Source: Mycobacteroides immunogenum (GTDB lineage Bacteria; Actinomycetota; Actinomycetes; Mycobacteriales; Mycobacteriaceae). From it: a DNA stretch of 64,000 nucleotides. A model generated the notes under the pieces. It saw only the letters and a program-made list of their open reading frames with translations. It was not told where the DNA came from and searched no databases. The first letter of the stretch is position 1; every line of letters starts with the position of its first letter. The position numbers were made by a program, and so were the translations under genes. Location of the stretch: contig NZ_CP011530.1 of the NCBI RefSeq assembly GCF_001605725.1, positions 3,534,001 to 3,598,000 of the forward strand, read 5' to 3'. Below, piece by piece: positions 19,282 to 28,884 of the stretch.

Positions 19282-20697
19282 ATGACAGACGGTCAAGTCC
19301 CCCGAGGACGAATCCGGCGCACCATGCCACTGGCGGGCTTCACCGCCCGCGCCGCAGGCGGCCGACTCGTCGCCGGCCTACGCGAAAAAGCAGGCGACAC
19401 CGGAGCGGTCAACCGCTTCCACGAACGCACGGCCGAGCGCTACACCGAACTACTCGGACATTCCAAAGGCGTCCTGATGAAAGCCGGGCAGATCTTTTCG
19501 AGCATCGATATGAACGGTGCCGACGGCGGAATCTCCCCGTACGAGCAGGCATTGACTCGACTCCAAACCCAATCCCCGCCCATGGCCCCCGCACTGGCGC
19601 GCAGTGTCATCGAATCCGAGCTCGGCGTACCCACAAGCCAGGCATACGCCAGTTTCACCGACGATCCGATCTCCTCGGCGTCCATCGGCCAGGTTCACCG
19701 AGCGACGCTTCACGACGGCCGTGATGTCGTCGTCAAGATTCAATACCCCGGTGTGGCACAAGCCATTCAAGATGATCTCGCCAACACCGAGCTGGTCACC
19801 ACCTTCCTGAGAGTCACCTTTGCCCTGCTGGACCGCAGATACGCGATCGATCTTCCTGCGACGGCACGAGATATCTCGGCTCAGATCAGAGAGGAACTGA
19901 ACTACAGGCAGGAAGCCGCGAACATATCCACGTTCCACCGACTGTTCGAGGGTCACCCGTTCATCCGGGTGCCCGAGGCAGTGCCCGAGCTGTCCACACA
20001 GCGAGTCCTCACGATGACCTACGTCGACGGGATCGATTGGGCTGAAGCACAACAAGCCGACCAAGAACTGAAAAACACCTGGGCGGAGGCACTATGGAGA
20101 TTCAGCCTCGCACCGCTGCAACATGCTTGTGCCTTCTACACAGATCTACATCCCGGCAACTACCGGTTCGGCCTCGACGGCAGCCTCGGGATTGTCGACT
20201 TCGGATCCGTCAAGAACCTTCGGGAGAGCCATCGTCTCGCCTGGATCCGGATGGTCGCCGCAAGCATCCAGCAGCGAGTCGCCGATCTCTATTCCACGAT
20301 GAAGGACGCCGGTTTCCTGTCCGCCGACTCGACCATGTCACCCGGGGAAGCGCTCCGTTGGATGAATGAGATCAACGCTGACGCAACGCTGCCGCAGCCG
20401 GTCACCTACACACCGCAATTGATAGACCGCAACCTCACCGCGCTGGACAGCCCGCTATCGCGTCGCATCTCCCTGCCCCCCGATCTCATCTACCTGGTGC
20501 GTTTCCCCCTCGGCGTCCGGTCCGCGATGTCGAAGCTCGGTGCCACCGTCAGCTCCCGGTCCGCTGCCGCCGACATGATCGGAATCGCCGAACCCGAGAC
20601 TCCCCTGGGCATTCGGCATGTCGCGTGGGTGAGAGAACGCGGCCTGCCCTTCGGATTGGACCCGCGGGCGCCATCAGAGATGGGCGCGCGGCTATGA
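19282..20697 (+). CDS. ABC1/AarF/UbiB-family atypical kinase, copy 1
   Basis: A 471-residue member of the ABC1 (ADCK/UbiB) atypical kinase family. Seen: the family KxGQ motif in GVLMKAGQIFS near residue 72, the alanine-rich loop SSASIGQVHRATLHDG near 135, the lysine in VVVKIQYPGV near 155, EELNYRQEAANIS near 208, and the catalytic DLHPGNYRFG followed by GIVDFGSVK near 290-310. GGAGG precedes the ATG. The last four bases overlap the start of copy 2, so translation is coupled. Family members support isoprenoid-lipid or quinone metabolism; the role here is unknown. Probably controlled by the divergent TetR protein. Confidence 0.88.
   Translation: MTDGQVPRGRIRRTMPLAGFTARAAGGRLVAGLREKAGDTGAVNRFHERTAERYTELLGHSKGVLMKAGQIFSSIDMNGADGGISPYEQALTRLQTQSPPMAPALARSVIESELGVPTSQAYASFTDDPISSASIGQVHRATLHDGRDVVVKIQYPGVAQAIQDDLANTELVTTFLRVTFALLDRRYAIDLPATARDISAQIREELNYRQEAANISTFHRLFEGHPFIRVPEAVPELSTQRVLTMTYVDGIDWAEAQQADQELKNTWAEALWRFSLAPLQHACAFYTDLHPGNYRFGLDGSLGIVDFGSVKNLRESHRLAWIRMVAASIQQRVADLYSTMKDAGFLSADSTMSPGEALRWMNEINADATLPQPVTYTPQLIDRNLTALDSPLSRRISLPPDLIYLVRFPLGVRSAMSKLGATVSSRSAAADMIGIAEPETPLGIRHVAWVRERGLPFGLDPRAPSEMGARL
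19402..19499 (+). repeat. Near-identical 98-base segment, copy in kinase 1
   Basis: This segment matches 20814-20911 in kinase 2 with only about 4 mismatches in 98 bases, mostly at third codon positions, while the rest of the two genes is far more diverged. It encodes the helix before the KxGQ motif (RFHERTAERYTELLGHSKGV). Confidence 0.8.
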
Positions 20698-22097
20698 GCG
20701 ACAGCCCCATTCCCCGAGGAAGAATCCGCCGTACCATCCCGCTGGCAGGATTCACCGCGCGCGCCGCCGGCGGGCGGCTCGTGGCAGGCCTGCGCGAAAG
20801 GGCCGGTGACACTGGAGCGGTCGACCGCTTCCACGAACGCACGGCCGAGCGCTACACCGAACTACTCGGACACTCCAAAGGCGTCCTGATGAAGGCCGGG
20901 CAGATCTTCTCCGTCGCCGAGATCTCCTCGCATGGATATGACCAACTCTCGCCGTATCAGCACGCATTGACGCGCTTGCAGGCCGACGCACCACCGATGC
21001 ATCCGCTCTTGGCGCGCCAAGCCCTGGAAGAGGATCTCAAGCGGCCCGTGGAGGAAGTGTTCTGCGAGTTCGATGACGATCCGATGGCCGCGGCATCGAT
21101 CGGTCAGGTACACCGAGCGACCCTGCACGACGGCCGCAAAGTCGCGGTCAAGATCCAGTACCCGGGTGTGGCACATGCCATCAGACACGACCTGTCCAAC
21201 GCCGAACTCATGGCCACGTTCCTGCGTTTCGTGACGGGTATCGCCGGTCCGCGGCCTCAGCTGGATCATCGCCAGATGGCCGATGAGGTGGCCGCACGCA
21301 TATCCGAGGAATTGGACTATCGGCATGAGGCCGCCAATATTCAGGCCTTCGCCGCTCTCTACCAGGGACATCCTTTTATCCGGATACCTGAGGTGATTCC
21401 CGAGGCATCCGGCAGCCGAGTGCTCACCATGACATATCTGGACGGAATGGATTGGGCGGCAGCGCAGCGTGCCGATCAAGACCTCAAAAATGCTTGGGTG
21501 GAAGCCATCTGGCGCTTCAGTACCGGATCATTTCGGCATGCCAACCTTTTTCATGCCGATCCGCATCCGGGAAATTATCGGTTCGGGGCGGACGGCTCAG
21601 TCGGATTTGTCGATTTCGGCTGTATCAAGGTAGTCCCCGAGACACTGCGGTATCGGCTCGTGCAGATGATCCGTGCCGCCGCCGATGAACGCCAAGATGA
21701 TCTGCGCCAGTTGATGGTGGACGCCGGCTACTTCAGCGTCGATTCGCCGCTTTCGGCGCAGGACGTCTTCGAGTGGCTCGGTGCCACCGTGCAAGACATT
21801 CGCGCTGCGCAACCGGTGACGTTTACCCGCGAGGTGTCCACCAGCGCCACCCGGTCGCTGCTGAACTTCCAGACGCTGCATCAGATGTCGATACCCAGCG
21901 ACCTGGTGTTCCTGGCCCGGATCAACCTGAACATCAGTGCATTGTCGTCAACGCTCAACGCCACCGGACACACTCGCGCACTGCTCGATGATCTCGACGG
22001 TGTCTCCGAACCCGTTTCCCCACTAGGTAAACAGCATGTCGCGTGGGTTCGCGACCGCGGCCTGCCCTTCGGATTGGATCATCATGACCACTGCTAA
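20694..22097 (+). CDS. ABC1/AarF/UbiB-family atypical kinase, copy 2
   Basis: A 467-residue paralogue of the preceding gene. Both begin with a nearly identical leader (PRGRIRRT.PLAGFTARAAG) and share KAGQ, AASIGQVHRATLHDG, VAVKIQYPGV, EELDYRHEAANI and the catalytic FHADPHPGNYRFG plus VGFVDFGCIK. It ends with the same tail as copy 1 (KQHVAWVRDRGLPFGLD here). The ATG at 20694 overlaps the copy 1 stop (ATGA); an in-frame upstream start would be buried in copy 1. The P450 start lies 14 bases inside its 3' end. Conserved kinase residues in both copies suggest both are active, perhaps as a heteromer. Confidence 0.88.
   Translation: MSDSPIPRGRIRRTIPLAGFTARAAGGRLVAGLRERAGDTGAVDRFHERTAERYTELLGHSKGVLMKAGQIFSVAEISSHGYDQLSPYQHALTRLQADAPPMHPLLARQALEEDLKRPVEEVFCEFDDDPMAAASIGQVHRATLHDGRKVAVKIQYPGVAHAIRHDLSNAELMATFLRFVTGIAGPRPQLDHRQMADEVAARISEELDYRHEAANIQAFAALYQGHPFIRIPEVIPEASGSRVLTMTYLDGMDWAAAQRADQDLKNAWVEAIWRFSTGSFRHANLFHADPHPGNYRFGADGSVGFVDFGCIKVVPETLRYRLVQMIRAAADERQDDLRQLMVDAGYFSVDSPLSAQDVFEWLGATVQDIRAAQPVTFTREVSTSATRSLLNFQTLHQMSIPSDLVFLARINLNISALSSTLNATGHTRALLDDLDGVSEPVSPLGKQHVAWVRDRGLPFGLDHHDHC
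20814..20911 (+). repeat. Near-identical 98-base segment, copy in kinase 2
   Basis: Partner of 19402-19499 at an offset of 1412 bases. The local near-identity within otherwise diverged paralogues fits recent gene conversion. Confidence 0.8.
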
Positions 22098-23265
22098 CTC
22101 CACCGCGCCGCGGATCCCCTGGGATTCACGAGACCCATACCATTACTTCGAAAGCCTGCGTACCCGCGGCGATGTGGTCTGGGATGAGAACGCCGGCACC
22201 TGGGTGGTTCTGGGCTATCAGTCCGCTCGCGAGGTGCTGGGCGGCGCCGGTTGGTCAAGCGACCCACTCGCCAGCCCCCAGATGCGCGCCTCAGCTCCGG
22301 GGTATCTCGATATGAACAGCTTCGGCAGAAACATGCTCTTCGCCGATGGACCCGATCACACCGAGCTCCGCAGCGCCGTCCGCGATGTGTTCACCCCGGG
22401 ATTCATCGCCGGCCTACGGGAGGGTGTGCAATCGATCGCCTCTCACGTCATCGAATACCCTTTGCCCGAAGAGTCTTTCGACTTCATGGCCGACATCGCC
22501 CTGCCGTTACCGATCGCCATCATCGGTGAATGGCTTGGCCTGGACGACTCGTCGTCGACCGTCCTGCGCGAGGAATCCCCAATCATCATCCGGATGCTCG
22601 GCGCTTTCGCCGACGTCGATACCGTCATGGCCGGAACTGCTGCGGGCGCCTCCCTCGCCACCGAACTGTTGCCATTGGCGGCCGATCGACGTGTACACCC
22701 GGGCGATGACCTACTCAGTCTGATCGCGTCAAGCACCGACTTGCCCTTGGAAGACGTCGTCACGATGGCCTTCATGATCGCCATCGCGGGTCACGAGACC
22801 ACGGCAAATCTATTGGGCACCAGCATCATCCGCTTGTTGGAGCCGCGCCCGGATGGTACCCAACTGGCAGACAACATCGACCCGGATGATCCCGCCGTCA
22901 TCACCGAACTGCTCCGACTCGATGGTCCGGTGCTCGCCACCGCGCGCGTCGCGACAGCGGACCACAGCCTCGCCGGGAACATCGTCCGGGAAGGACAGAC
23001 GGTCCTGATCGCGATTGCCGCTGCGAACCGTGATCCCCAGGTGTTCGTGGAGCCCAGTACCTTTCGGACCGATCGCAGGAGCCCGCCCCTGGCCTTCGGA
23101 TACGGCACCCACCACTGCCTGGGCTCGGCACTGGCCAAGCTGGAGACAACGGTGGCGCTGCGCGAGGTACTGGAACGCCAACCCGTCATCGCCGGCCCCG
23201 TGAGCTGGCGCGACACCCCCGCCATCCGTGGTCCGCGCAGCATCCCCATGCGGTTTCGCCTCTAG
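22084..23265 (+). CDS. Cytochrome P450
   Basis: A 393-residue soluble bacterial P450. Seen: I-helix oxygen-activation motif IAGHETTAN near residue 238, the K-helix ExxR equivalent in ITELLRLDGPV, and the heme-binding loop AFGYGTHHCLGSALAKLE near residue 340, with the cysteine ligand. The ATG at 22084 lies within the 3' end of kinase 2, so the gene belongs to the same operon. No ferredoxin gene is adjacent, so electrons must come from elsewhere. The substrate is unknown; neighbours suggest a lipid or isoprenoid. Confidence 0.93.
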   Translation: MTTANSTAPRIPWDSRDPYHYFESLRTRGDVVWDENAGTWVVLGYQSAREVLGGAGWSSDPLASPQMRASAPGYLDMNSFGRNMLFADGPDHTELRSAVRDVFTPGFIAGLREGVQSIASHVIEYPLPEESFDFMADIALPLPIAIIGEWLGLDDSSSTVLREESPIIIRMLGAFADVDTVMAGTAAGASLATELLPLAADRRVHPGDDLLSLIASSTDLPLEDVVTMAFMIAIAGHETTANLLGTSIIRLLEPRPDGTQLADNIDPDDPAVITELLRLDGPVLATARVATADHSLAGNIVREGQTVLIAIAAANRDPQVFVEPSTFRTDRRSPPLAFGYGTHHCLGSALAKLETTVALREVLERQPVIAGPVSWRDTPAIRGPRSIPMRFRL

Positions 23266-23268
23266 ATA

Positions 23269-23288
23269 TTGACAACTGCCGTTGTTAA
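23269..23288. promoter_or_regulatory. Palindrome with embedded TTGACA before the second MpaB gene
   Basis: TTGACAAC-TGCC-GTTGTTAA is an 8-4-8 dyad with one mismatch. It contains a consensus -35 box (TTGACA, 23269-23274); an AT-rich CAATATTAG follows near 23295-23303 as a loose -10. It lies 4 bases after the P450 stop and about 44 bases before the MpaB start, so this gene may have a separately regulated promoter. Confidence 0.6.
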
Positions 23289-23331
23289 CGTCTCCAATAT
23301 TAGGTAGCAAACCGCTCCCTGGGAGGCAACG

Positions 23332-24378
23332 ATGCCAAGCACAGCTGCACACGCCACAACATCGCGCTCCGCGGGCATGCCGCCGCGCGGTGACGCAAAG
23401 GCCCGGATCTGGCGACGCGGGGACGGCGCCACCCCTGCCGGTCAACGCACCGGCCCCGATGGGCGGCCCGACTACGGCTACTTCGGCCCCGGCTCGGTGA
23501 CTTGGAAGGTGTTCCTGCATCCCTCCGTGGCACCCATGATCGTGCTGGTGACCGCATTGCTGGAGGGCAGCCACGAGGGACTGCAAGCCGTTGAGATCAA
23601 TCACGATCCGGTGTTCACCAAGAGCAAGCGCAATCAGATCGACTTCGATGACACCGTCAAACGCATTCAGCGCACCGCCGGTGTGCCGATACCGATCATC
23701 TTCGGCGACACCGAGAGTGCCGATGCACTGGCCGCGCACCTACGCCACTATCACCGCAATATGAAGGGAGTCATCCCCGGCACCGACCGGCCCTACGACG
23801 CCCAGGGGCCCACACTAGTGCTCTTCGCGCACGTGACGATCATGCATGCGGCGCTGCGGATCTACGAGAACACCCCCGCACCGGGACGCCTCATTCCCCG
23901 GCGCCTGCCGCAGTCCGAGCGCGACCAATTCTTCGCCGAGGTGAAGACATTCGCCGAACTGATGGGTGCCGACCCGGACACGGTGCCGGTGACCTCCGAC
24001 GAGGTGGCGGCCTACTACGACTCCATCGAATCGGAATACCGGATGGTGAAAGGCTTCGTGCCGGGCGGGGTGCGATTCGCCCTATCGGTGATCAGAAACG
24101 CACGAGGATTCGGCGGACTGACGGCCGCCGCCGTCGCCGCGATCACTCTCGTCACGGCAGTGCCGTCCGTGGCAGTGGTGCCGCCAAAGGTGCGGCGCCA
24201 TTTGGGGATTCCCCGGATCGCCGATCCCGTGTTGGCCATGCTGCTGCGGGTGGCGCAGCCTGCCTTTGTGCCGTTCACCCTTGAACCGCTGGCCCGCGAG
24301 ATCTCCCGCCTGTTCATCGGCGATGACGGTATTACGTTGGGAGAGAACGCTCGCGAGCTTATGGAACGCACCGCTTAG
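23332..24378 (+). CDS. MpaB/DUF2236-family oxygenase, second in window
   Basis: A 348-residue protein of the DUF2236 / MpaB family. Seen: YFGPGSVTWKVFLHPSVAPM near residue 45, HLRHYHRNMKGVIPGTDRPYDA near 140 and VLFAHVTIMHAALRIYE near 165, which hold the conserved histidines expected to bind heme. A hydrophobic helix near residues 262-282 may touch the membrane. GGGAGG precedes the ATG. It follows the P450 after 66 bases that contain a palindrome. It is diverged from the 10694 protein. The substrate is unknown. Confidence 0.78.
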   Translation: MPSTAAHATTSRSAGMPPRGDAKARIWRRGDGATPAGQRTGPDGRPDYGYFGPGSVTWKVFLHPSVAPMIVLVTALLEGSHEGLQAVEINHDPVFTKSKRNQIDFDDTVKRIQRTAGVPIPIIFGDTESADALAAHLRHYHRNMKGVIPGTDRPYDAQGPTLVLFAHVTIMHAALRIYENTPAPGRLIPRRLPQSERDQFFAEVKTFAELMGADPDTVPVTSDEVAAYYDSIESEYRMVKGFVPGGVRFALSVIRNARGFGGLTAAAVAAITLVTAVPSVAVVPPKVRRHLGIPRIADPVLAMLLRVAQPAFVPFTLEPLAREISRLFIGDDGITLGENARELMERTA

Positions 24379-24381
24379 GGA

Positions 24382-24801
24382 TCACACCCGCAACGCGGTG
24401 AACGGTGCGATCGGAATCAGTCTGACGATGAACCACGCCACGAAGACGACCAGCGTGATCACCGGGACCCACCCATGCAGCCAGGGCGGATTCCAACCTG
24501 ACTCACCCCGCCAACGGCTGGCCGTCCAGGCCACAAAGCAGACTGCGAGGAACCCCACGGCCACCAAGCCAACCGCGTTGTAGCGCAGTGCGCCAAGCAG
24601 GTCACCGTGCATCAGTGAATAGACCATGCGCAGGCCGCCACAGCCGGGGCAGTCGAGGCCGGTGAGTGCCTTGAAGGGGCACACCGGGAGCACTCCGCCG
24701 GGCGTCGTCGGGTCTCCGAGCCACACCGCGGCGCAGCCTGCCGCCGCCACGGCAGCCACCGCGACAGGGGCGGCGAGCCGGGAGACGACGGTGGCATGCA
24801 C
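24382..24801 (-). CDS. DUF2752 membrane protein
   Basis: A 139-residue membrane protein with about three hydrophobic helices (residues 8-28, 70-92, 105-128). The family signature LDCPGCGGLRMVYSLMHGDL lies near residue 50. Function unknown across the family. The upstream neighbour encodes a CD225-family protein after an 18-base gap, a pairing frequent in actinobacteria and suggestive of a joint membrane role. It is convergent with the MpaB gene (3-base gap). Confidence 0.85.
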   Translation of the reverse strand: MHATVVSRLAAPVAVAAVAAAGCAAVWLGDPTTPGGVLPVCPFKALTGLDCPGCGGLRMVYSLMHGDLLGALRYNAVGLVAVGFLAVCFVAWTASRWRGESGWNPPWLHGWVPVITLVVFVAWFIVRLIPIAPFTALRV

Positions 24802-24819
24802 GGTATCCAGTATCCCGCA

Positions 24820-25128
24820 CTACCGCTGGGCCGGTACCTCACCGAATATCGAGGTCAGTATCGCCCCGATGACCAGGGCCACCCCCAGCACGACGAATGG
24901 GAGAATCGACCACATCACCCAAAGCTTGGCGGACCGCGACGCGGCATGCGCCTCGCGATAGCGGCCCTGGAACCACAACGAGTCCACCTGCGCCGCCTTG
25001 ACGATCGCAACAATCCCGAAGGGCAAGCAGCAGAAGAGGGTAGCGATGATTGCCCACACCAGATGGGTGCTTGGTCGCGGTCCCGGGTACGACGACGACT
25101 CCCCCAATGATGGATATTCCACCGTCAC
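24820..25128 (-). CDS. CD225/dispanin-family small membrane protein
   Basis: A 102-residue protein with the CD225 layout: a short proline-rich cytoplasmic N-terminus, a first hydrophobic segment with the double cysteine (LVWAIIATLFCCLPFGIVAI), a conserved amphipathic loop (VDSLWFQGRYREAHAASRSA), and a second helix (LWVMWSILPFVVLGVALVIG). The animal relatives are interferon-induced transmembrane proteins; the bacterial role is unknown. It is co-directional with the DUF2752 gene 18 bases downstream. Confidence 0.88.
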   Translation of the reverse strand: MTVEYPSLGESSSYPGPRPSTHLVWAIIATLFCCLPFGIVAIVKAAQVDSLWFQGRYREAHAASRSAKLWVMWSILPFVVLGVALVIGAILTSIFGEVPAQR

Positions 25129-25153
25129 ATGATCCCTGCCGAACTCCGCCAGA

Positions 25154-25198
25154 AACGCAAAACCCCCGACACTCCGGAGAGCGCGGGGGCTTTGCGTT
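25154..25198 (-). terminator. Terminator after ilvC
   Basis: Read on the minus strand, AACGCAAAGCCCCCG pairs with CGGGGGTTTTGCGTT around a loop that itself contains CTCC/GGAG. The pairing is almost complete over 15 bases. It lies 14 bases beyond the ilvC stop and closes the ilvBNC operon. Confidence 0.85.
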
Positions 25199-25211
25199 CA
25201 GACAGTGAGAA

Positions 25212-26249
<1,038 letters not shown>

Positions 26250-26272
26250 CTACTTGCTATCTCTACTAAGCG

Positions 26273-26776
26273 TTACTTGGCGGCGGCGATAGACCGCGGG
26301 CCACGCGAGAGCGCGACCACGCCGGATTGCACGATCTCCCGAATACCGTACGGGTCGAGCATCCGCAGCAGTGCATCCAGCTTGGACTGGGTGCCCGTCG
26401 CCTCGATGGTCACCGACTCCGGCGACACATCGACCACCTTGGCGCGGAACAGGTTCACCACTTCGATGACCTGCGCGCGCACCGTCGCATCGGCGCGCAC
26501 CTTGACGAGCATCAGCTCGCGTGCCACCGAATTGTCCTCGTCCTGTTCGACGATCTTGATCACGTTGATGAGCTTGTTGAGCTGCTTGGTGACCTGTTCG
26601 AGCGGAAAATCGTCGACGGTGACGACGATTGTCATGCGCGAAACGTCTTTGAGTTCCGTCGGGCCCACCGCCAGCGAGGCGATGTTGAAGCCACGACGGG
26701 AAAACAGTGCGGCGACACGGGCGAGCACACCGGGTTTGTCCTCCACCAGCACGCTCAAGGTGTGGGTGCTTGTCAT
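26273..26776 (-). CDS. ilvN: Acetolactate synthase regulatory subunit
   Basis: A 167-residue small subunit that activates IlvB and confers valine feedback. The N-terminal ACT domain (residues 4-75: [20 protein letters not shown]) is followed by the ALS small-subunit C-terminal domain ([20 protein letters not shown]). Its ATG overlaps the ilvB stop by 4 bases, so the two subunits are translationally coupled. Confidence 0.97.
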   Translation of the reverse strand: MTSTHTLSVLVEDKPGVLARVAALFSRRGFNIASLAVGPTELKDVSRMTIVVTVDDFPLEQVTKQLNKLINVIKIVEQDEDNSVARELMLVKVRADATVRAQVIEVVNLFRAKVVDVSPESVTIEATGTQSKLDALLRMLDPYGIREIVQSGVVALSRGPRSIAAAK

Positions 26777-28614
26777 TCGTCCACCAGTCCTTCATCGTCG
26801 TCGAACAGCGGCCGGATGCCCCGCGCCGCCTGGATCTCGTCATTGCTGGTGCCCGCGGCGACCATCGGCCACACCTGGGCGTCGGCACCGACGATGAAGT
26901 CGATGACCACCGGACGATCGTTGATCGCACGCGCCTCTTCGATCACCTTGGCCACGTCTTCTTCACGCTCGCAACGCAATCCGACGCAGCCGAGCGCCTC
27001 AGCCAGCTTCACGAAATCGGGGATGCGGCGCGAGTGCGTGGCCAGGTCTGTCTGCGAGTAGCGCTCCTCGTAGAACAAGGTCTGCCACTGGCGCACCATG
27101 CCCAGGTTGCCGTTGTTGATCAGCGCGACCTTGATCGGCACACCCTCGATGGCGCAGGTGGCCAGCTCCTGGTTGGTCATCTGGAAGCAGCCGTCACCAT
27201 CGATGGCCCACACCTCGGCCTCGGGCCGCGCCATCTTTGCGCCCATGGCGGCGGGAACCGCGAAGCCCATGGTGCCCAGGCCACCGGAGTTGAGCCAGGT
27301 CCGCGGGTTCTCGTACTTGATGAACTGTGCGGCCCACATCTGGTGCTGACCCACCCCGGCCACGTAGACCGCGTCAGGTCCGGCGATCTTGCCCAGCGTC
27401 TCGATGACGAACTCCGGGCCCAGGCTGCCGTCGTGCTGCGCGTCGTAGCCCAGCGGGTACGTCTTGCGGATACCCGACAGGTACTCCCACCATTCGGAGA
27501 GATCGCTGGTGGTTCCGGTGGCCCTATCGGCCCGGATGGCCTCGATCAGCTCGCTGATGACGTTCTTCACGTCACCGACAATCGGCACATCGGCGTGGCG
27601 GTTCTTACCGATCTCGGCGGGGTCGATGTCGGCGTGAATCACCTTGGCCTCCGGCGCGAACGAGTCGAGCTGGCCCGTCACCCGGTCATCGAATCGCGCG
27701 CCCAGGGTGATCAGCAGATCGCTGCGCTGCAGCGCGGCCACCGCGCCGACTGTGCCGTGCATCCCGGGCATGCCCATGTGCAGCTCGTGGCTGTCGGGGA
27801 ATGCTCCGCGCGCCATAAGGGTGGTGACGACGGGGATGCCGGTCAGTTCGGCCAATTCCTTGAGTTCCGGGGACGCGTCCGCACGGATGACACCGCCACC
27901 GACGTACAGCACCGGGCGCTTGGCGGCGGCGATGAGCCGGACCGCCTCACGAACCTGCTTGCCGTGCGGCTTGGTGACGGGCTTGTATCCGGGCAGGTAG
28001 ATCTGCGGCGGCCAGCTGAACGTGGTCTGCGCCTGCAGGATGTCCTTGGGGATGTCCACGAGCACCGCGCCGGGACGACCGCTCTGGGCGATGTAGAAGG
28101 CCTCGGCGATGACCTTCGGGATCTCCTCGGCGTTGCTCACCAGGAAGTTGTGCTTGGTGATCGGCATGGTGATGCCGGAGATGTCGGCTTCCTGGAAGGC
28201 GTCGGTGCCGATGAGGCCACGGCCCACCTGGCCGGTGATGGCAACCACCGGGATGGAATCCATCTGGGCGTCGGCCAGCGGGGTCACCAGGTTGGTGGCT
28301 CCCGGGCCTGAGGTGGCCATCATGACGCCGACCTTGCCGTTGGCATGTGCGTAGCCGCTGGCCGCGTGCCCAGCGCCCTGTTCGTGGCGCACCAGCACGT
28401 GACGGACCTTGGTCGAGTCGTACAGCGGGTCATAGACGGGCAGAACCGCACCACCGGGAATGCCGAAGATCACCTCGACGCCGAGCTCCTCAAGCGACCG
28501 CACTACCGACTGCGCGCCGGTGACGCGCTGGGGTGCGACGGTGTTGGGTTCCGGAGCTGCTGCTGGGGCGGGCCCAGAAGCAGAAGCCGGCTTGGGCTTT
28601 GCGGGAGCGCTCAT
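26773..28614 (-). CDS. ilvB: Acetolactate synthase catalytic subunit
   Basis: A 613-residue thiamine-diphosphate enzyme making acetolactate and acetohydroxybutyrate, the shared first step of valine, leucine and isoleucine synthesis. Seen: the catalytic glutamate region [16 protein letters not shown] and [15 protein letters not shown], then the ThDP-magnesium motif [14 protein letters not shown] with a downstream asparagine in [11 protein letters not shown]. The first 40 residues are a proline/alanine-rich extension, as in other actinobacteria. The ATG at 28614 is used; the frame stays open upstream through the leader, but that part is not protein-like. Expression is predicted to be attenuator-controlled. 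Confidence 0.96.
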   Translation of the reverse strand: MSAPAKPKPASASGPAPAAAPEPNTVAPQRVTGAQSVVRSLEELGVEVIFGIPGGAVLPVYDPLYDSTKVRHVLVRHEQGAGHAASGYAHANGKVGVMMATSGPGATNLVTPLADAQMDSIPVVAITGQVGRGLIGTDAFQEADISGITMPITKHNFLVSNAEEIPKVIAEAFYIAQSGRPGAVLVDIPKDILQAQTTFSWPPQIYLPGYKPVTKPHGKQVREAVRLIAAAKRPVLYVGGGVIRADASPELKELAELTGIPVVTTLMARGAFPDSHELHMGMPGMHGTVGAVAALQRSDLLITLGARFDDRVTGQLDSFAPEAKVIHADIDPAEIGKNRHADVPIVGDVKNVISELIEAIRADRATGTTSDLSEWWEYLSGIRKTYPLGYDAQHDGSLGPEFVIETLGKIAGPDAVYVAGVGQHQMWAAQFIKYENPRTWLNSGGLGTMGFAVPAAMGAKMARPEAEVWAIDGDGCFQMTNQELATCAIEGVPIKVALINNGNLGMVRQWQTLFYEERYSQTDLATHSRRIPDFVKLAEALGCVGLRCEREEDVAKVIEEARAINDRPVVIDFIVGADAQVWPMVAAGTSNDEIQAARGIRPLFDDDEGLVDE

Positions 28615-28661
28615 GGTGGTCTGTCCTCTTGTTGTGGCCGTACTGATAAACCTATGGCAAC

Positions 28662-28697
28662 AAAAAACCCCCGCCAGCGGTCTGCTGTACGAGGGTT
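28662..28697 (-). terminator. Transcription attenuator terminator in the ilvB leader
   Basis: On the minus strand AACCCTCG (28697-28690) pairs with CGGGGGTT (28673-28666) with one wobble. An inner CAGC/GCTG helix sits in the loop, and the stem is followed by a run of T ending at 28662. It lies between a leader ORF and ilvB, the position and form of a classical rho-independent attenuator. Confidence 0.85.
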
Positions 28698-28749
28698 GCG
28701 CGTCGAGTGTGCGCGAGTTGCCTTGGACTCGGGCTACGCGTCGACGCGC
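28698..28749 (-). promoter_or_regulatory. Leader hairpin preceding the attenuator
   Basis: GCGCGTCGA (28749-28741, the last codons of the leader ORF) is perfectly complementary to TCGACGCGC (28706-28698), which lies directly before the terminator's left arm. A small CGAGT/ACTCG hairpin sits between. A ribosome stalled on the valine/isoleucine codons would cover the first arm. This is the expected pause/protector element; the exact antiterminator pairing is not resolved. Confidence 0.6.
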
Positions 28750-28784
28750 ATACCGATTACTACGAGCAAGGCTTGGTTGTTCAC
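28734..28784 (-). CDS. ilvB leader peptide, branched-chain amino acid sensor
   Basis: A 16-residue ORF ([15 protein letters not shown] after the GTG start) with five consecutive branched-chain codons (TTG CTC GTA GTA ATC), far above chance, ending 36 bases before the attenuator stem. Starvation for Leu, Val or Ile should stall the ribosome here and prevent termination. The GTG at 28784 is 7 bases after the -10 box, so the leader is probably translated from a leaderless mRNA; a GTG three codons upstream (28793) lies inside the promoter. Such peptides are known before ilvB in actinobacteria. Confidence 0.82.
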   Translation of the reverse strand: MNNQALLVVIGMRVDA

Positions 28785-28791
28785 AACGCGC

Positions 28792-28821
28792 ACGGTAGTC
28801 GTTTCTGGAGGTCCGAGTCAA
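28792..28821 (-). promoter_or_regulatory. Promoter of the ilvBNC operon
   Basis: Minus strand: TTGACT (28821-28816), 18 bases, TACCGT (28797-28792). The predicted start point is at or beside the GTG of the leader peptide. The gap to the divergent cfp6-like gene is about 60 bases. Confidence 0.65.
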
Positions 28822-28884
28822 ATCCCACCCTCGCATCGACACACCGAGCCAGAAGCAGGCTCCGGCGTCGGCGACAATGGAGCA

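Noticed and set aside
26707..28311. A 534-codon plus-strand frame opposite ilvB and ilvN
   Set aside because: Shadow of conserved genes; no recognisable domain and no promoter or ribosome site.
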